From assembly GCF_000196895.1 (NCBI RefSeq), contig NC_014297.1, positions 2,463,770-2,527,769 on the forward strand: a DNA stretch of 64,000 nucleotides, in the 5' to 3' direction. Below, one piece after another: positions 57,558-64,000 of this stretch (position 1 is its first letter; each line of letters opens with the position of its first letter). The notes beneath the pieces were generated by a model. That model made no database searches. It was not told where the DNA came from and saw nothing but the letters and a program-made list of their open reading frames with translations. A program made the translations under genes and the position numbers. The stretch is from Halalkalicoccus jeotgali B3 (lineage in GTDB: Archaea > Halobacteriota > Halobacteria > Halobacteriales > Halalkalicoccaceae).

Positions 57558-60500
57558 ATGACCAACCACGCTAGCGGGACGACTACCCAGCAGGGGCTCG
57601 CGAACCCGACCGACGAGCGATCAAACTGCGGGGTCGGTGTCGTGATGGATCTCGATGGAGGGGCCGATAACGGGGTCGTCGCAGAGGGACTCGAACTGCT
57701 CTCGAACCTCGAACATCGGGGGACGACCGGCGCCGAGGAGAACACCGGCGACGGGGCGGGCGTGTTGCTTCAGCGACCCGACGACTTCTTCGAGAGCGTT
57801 CTCGACTGTGATCTGCCGGATACCTACGCGGTCGGCTCCCTCTTTCTCCCGCAGGACCAGACGGCACGCGAGGAGCTTCAAGAACTGGTCGAAGGGACGC
57901 TCGCCGACAACGATCTGGATGTCTTGGCGTGGCGGGACGTCCCGACCGATAACACCGAGATCGGCCAGACGGCACTCGATTCCGAACCCGATGTCTGGCA
58001 GTGTTTTGTAGAACCCCGAGACCTCTCCGAGGAGGAGTTCGACCGCGCGCTCTACGTCGGTCGTCGGGCGCTCGAAAATCGGGTCAAACAGGAGGGAAAC
58101 GAGGAGTGGAGTCGGTTTTACGTCTGCTCGCTGGACCGAAAGACGGTCGTCTACAAGGGACTGTTGAAGGGTGAGCAGGTTCCGGATTACTACCCCGATC
58201 TGACCGACGAGCGGGTAACGTCCACGTTCGTGATGGTCCACGAGCGCTTTTCGACGAACACGCTCGGCGCGTGGCACCTCGCACATCCCTACCGGAACAT
58301 CATTCACAACGGCGAGATCAACACGATCCAGGGCAACATCAACTGGATGCGCGCCCGCGAGACCGACATCGCACACGAGGAACTCGACACCGAGACGATC
58401 AAGCCGATCATCGACGACCTCGAACAGTCCGACACCGCGAGCGTGGACAACGCCCTCGAACTCCTCTTGGAAGGCGGCCGGGACCTCCCCCACGCGCTGC
58501 GAATGTTGATTCCCGAGGCGTGGCGTGACGAGGCCAACGACCTCCCCGAGGACCGGAAGGCGTGGTACGACTTTCATGCCAATTTGATCGAGCCGTGGGA
58601 CGGCCCCGCGCTGGTGGCCGCCACGGACGGCGAGCGGGTCGGTGCGGTGCTCGACAGGAACGGTTTCCGACCGTGTCGCTACGACATTACTACTGATAAC
58701 ACGCTGATCATGGCCAGCGAGGCCGGCGCGGTCGACCGCGATCCCAGCGAGATCGAGGAACGCGGGCGCCTCCAGCCCGGCCAACTGTTCCTCGCCGATC
58801 CCGCGGAGGGTCGAGTCATCCCCGATGCCGAGGTCTTCGACGGCCTCGTCGACGAAAAATACGAAGAATGGGTCGACGAGAACCAGGTAAACGTCAACGA
58901 CCTCGCGGACGATCTGACCAACCAGGGCGCGACCGACGAGCAGCCCCGGCCCGATGATCTGACACTCGCGGAACTCGACGGCGATCTCCGGGGCCTGCAG
59001 GCTACCTTCGGGTACACCCACGACGAGTTCGACAACCTGCTCGAACCGATGGCGAAGAAGGGCAAGGACCCGGTCGGGTCGATGGGTGACGACACCCCGC
59101 TGTCGGTGCTGTCGGATTTCAACCGTCCGCTGTTTTCGTACTTCAAGCAGCTGTTCGCACAGGTGACCAACCCGCCGCTGGATTACATCCGCGAGGAGCT
59201 GGTCACCTCGATGGAGAGCCGGTTGGGCTTCCAGCGCAACCTCCTCGACGAGTCGCCCGAGCACGCCCGCCAACTGGTCGCGGACTCGCCGATCCTCTCG
59301 GACCGCCAGACCGCAGAGATCAGAGCCCTCGATCGGGAGGGGCTCTCCTCGAGCGTTGTCGATATCACCTACGACCCCGAGACGGATCTCGAGAGCGCCG
59401 TCGAACGAGTGCGTGAGCAGGCCGTCGAGGCGATCGAATCGGGAGCACAGATCCTCGTGCTCTCCGACCGAAACACGGGTCCCGACCGGGTAGCGATCCC
59501 GAGCCTGCTGGCGACGGGGGCGGTCCACCACGACCTCGTGCGAAACGGGCTTCGCAATCACACCGGATTGGTCGTCGAGTCGGCCGACCCCCGGACGGTC
59601 CACCAGGTCGCGACGCTCGTGGGCTACGGCGCGGGTGCGGTCAACCCTTACCTGGCCTACCGGACCATCGCGGATCTCGTGGCGGGACCGGACGGTGCGA
59701 ACGAGGAGGCGGCGATCGCGGGATACATCGGCGCGCTCGAGGACGGCCTGCTGAAGGTGATGTCGAAGATGGGGATCTCGACGGTCGAGAGCTACCAGGG
59801 CGCCCAGATTTTCGAGGCGGTCGGGCTGGACTCGGAGTTCGTCGCGGAGTATTTCGAGGGGACCGAGGCCCGAACGGAAGGGATCGGCCTCGAGGAGATC
59901 GAGGAGGACCTCCGGACTCGCCACACCGTCGGTTTCGGCGAGGACCCCGACATCGAACGGCAGGGCGAGTTCGAGAACCGCTCTGGAGGCATCCACCACC
60001 AGTGGAACCCCGAGACGGTGGGCATCCTCCAACAGGCGGTTCGGGCGGGCGATTACGAGCGCTACGGGGAGTTCGCCGAACTCATCAACGATCAGGACGA
60101 GGAGCTCCAGACCCTGCGTGGACTGCTGGAGTTCGACTCCGAGGGCAGGGACTCGATCCCCATCGAGGAGGTCGAACCCGTCGAGGAGATCGTCACACGC
60201 TTCTCGACGGCGGCGATGAGCCTCGGCTCGCTGAGCCCGGAGGCCCACGAGAACAACTCGATCGCGATGAACCGCATCGGCGGGAAATCGAACACCGGCG
60301 AAGGGGGCGAACCGCCCGAACGCTTCGGCACCGAGAAGGCGTGTAACGTAAAACAGGTCGCTTCCGGACGATTCGGCGTCACCAGCGAGTACCTCAGCTC
60401 CGCCGAGGAGATCCAGATCAAGATGGCCCAGGGGAGCAAACCCGGCGAGGGCGGCCATCTCCCCGGCGAGAAGGTAAACGAGATGATCGCGCACGTCCGG

Positions 60501-62114
60501 TACGCCACGCCCGGCGTCGGGTTGATCAGCCCGCCGCCGCTGCACGACATCTACTCGATTGAGGACCTGAAACAGCTGATTCACGACCTGAAGGCCGCAA
60601 ATCCCGAGGCCGACATCAACGTCAAACTCGTCAGCGAGGCCGGGATCGGCACCATTGCGGCGGGCGTCGCGAAGGCCAACGCTGACGTGGTCCACATCTC
60701 GGGTCACTCGGGCGGGACCGGCGCCTCGCCGAGAACCTCGATCAAACACGCGGGCCTCCCGTGGGAACTCGGCCTCGCAGAGGCCAACCAGATGCTTCAC
60801 GCGACCGGGCTTCGCTCGCGGATCCGCGTCACGGCCGACGGCGGGATGAAAACGGGTAGAGACGTCGCGGTCGCCGCGCTTTTGGGCGCCGAGGAGTACG
60901 TCTTCGGGACCGCGTCGCTGGTGACTTCGGGCTGTGTGATGGCCCGCCAGTGTCACAACAACACCTGTCCGGTCGGGGTCGCGACCCAGGCGATGAAGCT
61001 GCGCGAGCGCTTCCCCGGCCAGCCCGATCACGTCATCAACTACATGACGTTCATCGCCGAGGAGCTCCGGGAGATCATGGCCGAACTGGGCTTCGAGACC
61101 GTCGAGGAAATGATCGGGCAGGTCGAACACCTCAAACAGCGCGAGGACGTCACCCAGCCCAAAGCGAAGAAGCTCGACCTTTCGACCGTTCTCGCCCCGC
61201 TTTCGGGCGACGAACACACCAAAACCCGCGAGCAGACCCACGAGATCGACGAACAGCTCGATCACGAGTTGATCGCGGCAGCCGAATCCGCACTCACCGA
61301 CGAGGAACCGGTCGCGATCGAGACGGAAATCTCGAACGTGGATCGTGCAGTCGGTGCGATGCTCTCGAATCGCGTTTCGAACGAGTACGGCGGCGAGGGG
61401 CTGGCCGACGGCACCGTCTCGGTCGGGCTCTCGGGCACTGCGGGCCAGAGCTTCGGAGCCTTCCTCGCGCCGGGGATTTCGATGCATCTGACTGGTACCG
61501 CGAACGACTACGTCGGCAAGGGGCTTTCGGGCGGGAAGATTGCGGTCGAGACCCCCGAGAACGCCGGCTACAGCGCCGAGGAGAACATCGCGATCGGCAA
61601 CGTCGCGCTCTACGGCGCGACCGACGGCGAACTCTACGTCAACGGGCAGGCCGGCGAGCGCTTCGGGGTCCGAAATTCGGGCGTCAAGGCCGTCGTCGAG
61701 GGCGTCGGCGATCACGGCTGTGAGTACATGACCGGGGGCGTCGTGGCCGTCCTCGGGGAGACGGGCAAGAACTTCGCCGCCGGCATGAGCGGCGGGGTTG
61801 CCTACGTCCTCGACGAGTCCGGCGAGTTCGAGCGACGGGCCAACACCGGCATGGTGACGCTTTCGCGGGAACTGGGCGAGCGCGACGAGCGCATGCTCCG
61901 GCGGCTCGTCGAAAACCACGCGACGTACACCGACAGCGAGCGCGCGAGCGAACTCCTCGAGAGCTGGGAGGAGTACGTCGAGTCCTTCGTGAAGGTCATG
62001 CCCGACGCCTACCACGAGGTCCTCTCGGAGGGCGCAGAAGACGTCCGGGACACCCCACCCGCCCGCGCCGAGTCGATCGACACGGTCACGACCGGCGGCG
62101 TCAGCGCCGACTGA
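57558..62114 (+). CDS. gltB: Glutamate synthase, large subunit
   Basis: This 1518-residue enzyme takes the amide of glutamine to 2-oxoglutarate. A short N-terminal propeptide is followed by the catalytic Cys24 in NCGVGVVMDL, the class II amidotransferase nucleophile after processing. Then come the central domain, the FMN/synthase domain (GGHSGGTGASP region near 1050) and the [3Fe-4S] cysteines C1126, C1132 and C1137 in CVMARQCHNNTC. The C-terminal beta-helix has repeated Gly turns. No gltD-like small subunit follows, so electrons may come from ferredoxin. Confidence 0.97.
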   Translation: MTNHASGTTTQQGLANPTDERSNCGVGVVMDLDGGADNGVVAEGLELLSNLEHRGTTGAEENTGDGAGVLLQRPDDFFESVLDCDLPDTYAVGSLFLPQDQTAREELQELVEGTLADNDLDVLAWRDVPTDNTEIGQTALDSEPDVWQCFVEPRDLSEEEFDRALYVGRRALENRVKQEGNEEWSRFYVCSLDRKTVVYKGLLKGEQVPDYYPDLTDERVTSTFVMVHERFSTNTLGAWHLAHPYRNIIHNGEINTIQGNINWMRARETDIAHEELDTETIKPIIDDLEQSDTASVDNALELLLEGGRDLPHALRMLIPEAWRDEANDLPEDRKAWYDFHANLIEPWDGPALVAATDGERVGAVLDRNGFRPCRYDITTDNTLIMASEAGAVDRDPSEIEERGRLQPGQLFLADPAEGRVIPDAEVFDGLVDEKYEEWVDENQVNVNDLADDLTNQGATDEQPRPDDLTLAELDGDLRGLQATFGYTHDEFDNLLEPMAKKGKDPVGSMGDDTPLSVLSDFNRPLFSYFKQLFAQVTNPPLDYIREELVTSMESRLGFQRNLLDESPEHARQLVADSPILSDRQTAEIRALDREGLSSSVVDITYDPETDLESAVERVREQAVEAIESGAQILVLSDRNTGPDRVAIPSLLATGAVHHDLVRNGLRNHTGLVVESADPRTVHQVATLVGYGAGAVNPYLAYRTIADLVAGPDGANEEAAIAGYIGALEDGLLKVMSKMGISTVESYQGAQIFEAVGLDSEFVAEYFEGTEARTEGIGLEEIEEDLRTRHTVGFGEDPDIERQGEFENRSGGIHHQWNPETVGILQQAVRAGDYERYGEFAELINDQDEELQTLRGLLEFDSEGRDSIPIEEVEPVEEIVTRFSTAAMSLGSLSPEAHENNSIAMNRIGGKSNTGEGGEPPERFGTEKACNVKQVASGRFGVTSEYLSSAEEIQIKMAQGSKPGEGGHLPGEKVNEMIAHVRYATPGVGLISPPPLHDIYSIEDLKQLIHDLKAANPEADINVKLVSEAGIGTIAAGVAKANADVVHISGHSGGTGASPRTSIKHAGLPWELGLAEANQMLHATGLRSRIRVTADGGMKTGRDVAVAALLGAEEYVFGTASLVTSGCVMARQCHNNTCPVGVATQAMKLRERFPGQPDHVINYMTFIAEELREIMAELGFETVEEMIGQVEHLKQREDVTQPKAKKLDLSTVLAPLSGDEHTKTREQTHEIDEQLDHELIAAAESALTDEEPVAIETEISNVDRAVGAMLSNRVSNEYGGEGLADGTVSVGLSGTAGQSFGAFLAPGISMHLTGTANDYVGKGLSGGKIAVETPENAGYSAEENIAIGNVALYGATDGELYVNGQAGERFGVRNSGVKAVVEGVGDHGCEYMTGGVVAVLGETGKNFAAGMSGGVAYVLDESGEFERRANTGMVTLSRELGERDERMLRRLVENHATYTDSERASELLESWEEYVESFVKVMPDAYHEVLSEGAEDVRDTPPARAESIDTVTTGGVSAD

Positions 62115-62141
62115 TCGCCGTCGATCCCAGTGATCGGAGGG

Positions 62142-62148
62142 TATAAAT
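62142..62148 (+). promoter_or_regulatory. TATA box of the symporter unit
   Basis: TATAAAT at 62142-62148 is centred 27 bases before ATG 62172, giving a leaderless transcript that starts with the 47-codon gene and continues into the symporter. Confidence 0.7.
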
Positions 62149-62171
62149 CCGCGACCCGGCATGGGTGGTGT

Positions 62172-62315
62172 ATGCCACCACTGAGCGCACTCGACTGGAT
62201 CGGGCTGGTCGTCCCCTTTGTCGTGTTTTTCCTCATGCTGATCGTTTATTACGTCTGGGAGGGACGGCGCGAACGACGGTTGCGACGGGAGTACGAGGTC
62301 GAGAATGTGGAGTGA
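62172..62315 (+). CDS. 47-residue single-helix membrane protein, partner of the symporter
   Basis: MPPLSALDWIGLVVPFVVFF continues through one hydrophobic helix of about 22 residues and ends in a highly charged tail (WEGRRERRLRREYEVENVE). The start at 62172 fits the TATA box 27 bases upstream. The TGA overlaps the symporter start region by 11 bases (62305-62315), so the two are translated from one transcript. Small membrane proteins of this kind sometimes stabilise or tune a transporter. No family is recognised. Confidence 0.72.
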   Translation: MPPLSALDWIGLVVPFVVFFLMLIVYYVWEGRRERRLRREYEVENVE

Positions 62316-64000
62316 ACTCCCGCTCCAGACGGGCGGGATCGCCGGCGGGGCCGGCGTCTGGGTGCTCGCCACCTTCGGGACCTACCTCCTCGTCCTCATC
62401 GGCATCGGGCTGTACGCCTCGCGCCTGACCGACTCGGTGGGCGATTACGTCATCGGCGGCCGGCAGATCGGCCCGGTCGTGACGGGCTTTTCCGAACGCG
62501 CCTCCGAGATGAGCGGCTGGCTCACGCTGGGGGTCCCCGGCGACGCCTACAACACAGGGATCATGGCCTTCTACAACGGGCTGGGGATGATCCCCGCCGA
62601 CCTCTTCGCGTGGGCGGGGATCGCGAAACGACTACGGAAGTACACCGAGATCGTCCGGGCGGTGACGCTGCCGACCTTCTTCGAGACGCGCCTGCAGGAC
62701 GATTCGGGACTGATCAAGGCCACCTCGGCGGCTGTGTTGTTGATCTTCGAGGGCGGGTACGTCGGCGCACAGATCGTCGCCGCGGGCGTTCTCCTCGAAG
62801 TGCTGACCGGTGTCGCCCCCTGGATCGGGATCGTAGTCGGCGGGATCATCGTCGTCGGCTATACGATGCTCGGAGGCTACTTCGCGGTCGCGTGGTCGGA
62901 TTACTTCCAAGGGGCGATCATCCTCGCGGCCTTCATCGCGCTGCCGGTACTGGCTTTCGGGGCCTACGGTCTCCCCTTCGAGGGGGTCGTCCAGAACGGC
63001 GGCGAGGCGATGGTGAGCATCACGGCCGGCGCGACCGGTTGGGCAGCAGTATTTGGAATCATCAGCTACGCCGCGATCGGGCTGGGGATCCCCGGCAACC
63101 CCCACGTGATGGTCCGGTTCATGGGCATCGATCGGGTGAAGAACATCCGGCTGGCGGCGGTGGTCGCCCAGCTGTTCATGTTCGTTGCCTACATCGGCGC
63201 CGCCTTCGTGGGCCTGTACGCCTTCGCCGTCTTCGGCGGCGGGATCGCCGGCGACGACGTGATGCCCCGGCTCACGCTGGAACTCTTCCCCGGCGTGATC
63301 GCGGGGATCGTCCTCGCGGCGGCGCTGGCGGCGATGATGTCGAGCGCCGACTCGCAACTGCTGGTCGCGACCAGCGCCGTCGTCGAGGACGTCTACCACG
63401 GCTTTCTCGACCGGGAGGCGACCGAGGCCGATCTCGTGAGATACTCCCGGATCACGACGCTCGCGCTCGGGGCCGCGAGCATCGCGTTTGCCTTCCTCGC
63501 CCGGGACACGCCCGTCTACACGCTGGTGCTCGATTACGCCTGGGGTGGACTGGGCGCGGCGATCGGGCCGACGCTGGTCGCGGCGCTGTGGTGGAAAGGC
63601 GTCACCGCCGAGGGATCGGTCGCGAGCATGATCGTCGGCGCGACGACGATGATCCTCTGGACCCAGCTCTCGACGGTCCTCGGGGCGCTGGGCGCGATGC
63701 CCGCCGAGTCCTCGGCCTTCCTCTACGGGCTGGTCACCGTCTACGGGCTGTTTCCGGCCTTCGTCCTCTCGGTGCTGACGTTGGTCCTCGTCTCGCTGCT
63801 CACGAGACCGCCCGAGGGCGTCGACGAGCAGTTCGAGATCTTCGATAAACCTCTCTCGGCGATCACCGCCGAGGGAAGTGCCGGCGCCACGCCGGAGTAC
63901 GTCACCGACGGCGGGACGCGGGCAAAGGCCGTCACCGAGGCCGACGTCGTCCGCGCGCACGTCCGGGCGTCGGGCTACTGGGACGATGACGGGCGAGACG
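62305..64000 (+). CDS. Sodium:solute symporter, PutP-like (3' end outside the window)
   Basis: From ATG 62305 (MWSELPLQTGGIAGGAGVW) the frame stays open to the window edge, 565 codons. It has the SSS signature YVIGGRQIGPVVTGFSERASEMSGWLTLG near 45-75 and about 12-13 hydrophobic helices. Family landmarks such as AAALAAMMSSADSQLLVATS near 345 are clear. PutP-type symporters import proline or similar compatible solutes with sodium, which suits a halophile. The last 60 visible residues are soluble and acidic, and probably close to the true C-terminus. Confidence 0.92.
   Translation, partial: MWSELPLQTGGIAGGAGVWVLATFGTYLLVLIGIGLYASRLTDSVGDYVIGGRQIGPVVTGFSERASEMSGWLTLGVPGDAYNTGIMAFYNGLGMIPADLFAWAGIAKRLRKYTEIVRAVTLPTFFETRLQDDSGLIKATSAAVLLIFEGGYVGAQIVAAGVLLEVLTGVAPWIGIVVGGIIVVGYTMLGGYFAVAWSDYFQGAIILAAFIALPVLAFGAYGLPFEGVVQNGGEAMVSITAGATGWAAVFGIISYAAIGLGIPGNPHVMVRFMGIDRVKNIRLAAVVAQLFMFVAYIGAAFVGLYAFAVFGGGIAGDDVMPRLTLELFPGVIAGIVLAAALAAMMSSADSQLLVATSAVVEDVYHGFLDREATEADLVRYSRITTLALGAASIAFAFLARDTPVYTLVLDYAWGGLGAAIGPTLVAALWWKGVTAEGSVASMIVGATTMILWTQLSTVLGALGAMPAESSAFLYGLVTVYGLFPAFVLSVLTLVLVSLLTRPPEGVDEQFEIFDKPLSAITAEGSAGATPEYVTDGGTRAKAVTEADVVRAHVRASGYWDDDGRD

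Noticed and set aside
57621-62372. A 1583-codon open frame on the minus strand, antisense to gltB
   Set aside because: The plus strand encodes a full glutamate synthase with all motifs. The antisense frame is an artefact of GC-rich third positions and shows no domain.
1-64000. Search for tRNA, rRNA, CRISPR repeats, transposases, integrases and toxin-antitoxin pairs
   Set aside because: No convincing tRNA T-arm with matching acceptor stem, no regular spacer-repeat array and no mobile-element protein was seen. The only PIN domain is part of the large PIN-ATPase-KH protein, not a VapC toxin.

Overview
The window is chromosomal DNA from a halophilic archaeon (class Halobacteria); I cannot fix the genus. 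The base composition is GC-rich, the proteins are very acidic, and many promoters place a TATA box about 26 bases upstream of the start codon, which implies leaderless transcripts. The gene set is archaeal/haloarchaeal: aCPSF1/FttA, ABCE1, RIO2, L15e, Sec61-beta, archaemetzincin, the SAMP E1 enzyme UbaA, an F420-linked NADP reductase, FAU-1, and several small CxxC zinc-finger proteins known only from haloarchaea. I see no rRNA, tRNA, CRISPR array, insertion sequence, integrase or phage gene. This looks like core genome with densely packed short operons.

Layout. 1-7 kb: a membrane protein cut by the window edge, a DUF389 membrane protein, a NOG1-type GTPase, a frameshifted small membrane protein, ASCH protein, a DUF151-hisE pair, pdxT, Sec61-beta, thioredoxin and npdG. 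7-18 kb: HAD phosphatase, an ABC-2-like permease preceded by a possible leader ORF, UPF0146, amzA, an SDR, a universal stress protein, ABCE1 with a small upstream membrane protein, a winged-helix regulator and a PIN-ATPase-KH protein. 18-31 kb: three metallopeptidases (M20, M32, M24), a very acidic membrane-anchored sequon-rich protein, a UvrD-like helicase, zinc-finger microproteins, riboflavin synthase and PrsW. 30-41 kb: FAU-1, DUF5611, a zinc-ribbon protein, a winged-helix protein, a GcvT/YgfZ-like protein, a geranylgeranyl reductase, a BNR propeller, uvrA and rio2. 41-49 kb: an aldo/keto reductase with an operator-like palindrome, a methyltransferase, a TrmB-type regulator, rpl15e with a structured leader, ubaA, a lipoate ligase-like gene, DUF371, an endonuclease III-like gene, an alpha/beta hydrolase and dsbB. 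49-64 kb: a dense hairpin array next to aCPSF1, a Tat-exported acidic protein, an asparagine synthase-like protein without the N-terminal cysteine, proS, gltB with palindromes in its promoter, and a sodium:solute symporter that runs off the window.

Themes. RNA metabolism is over-represented (aCPSF1, FAU-1, ABCE1, RIO2, PIN-KH ATPase, L15e, proS). Redox and sulfur/iron-sulfur functions recur (thioredoxin, DsbB, NpdG, YgfZ-like, UbaA). I see no single novel defence or mobile system. The most interesting unexplained signals are non-coding: the run of seven hairpins at 49219-49467 after the aCPSF1 gene, the L15e leader with mutually exclusive pairings over its ribosome binding site, and operator-like palindromes at several promoters. 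Several microproteins of 8-58 codons have good promoters or start-stop overlaps.
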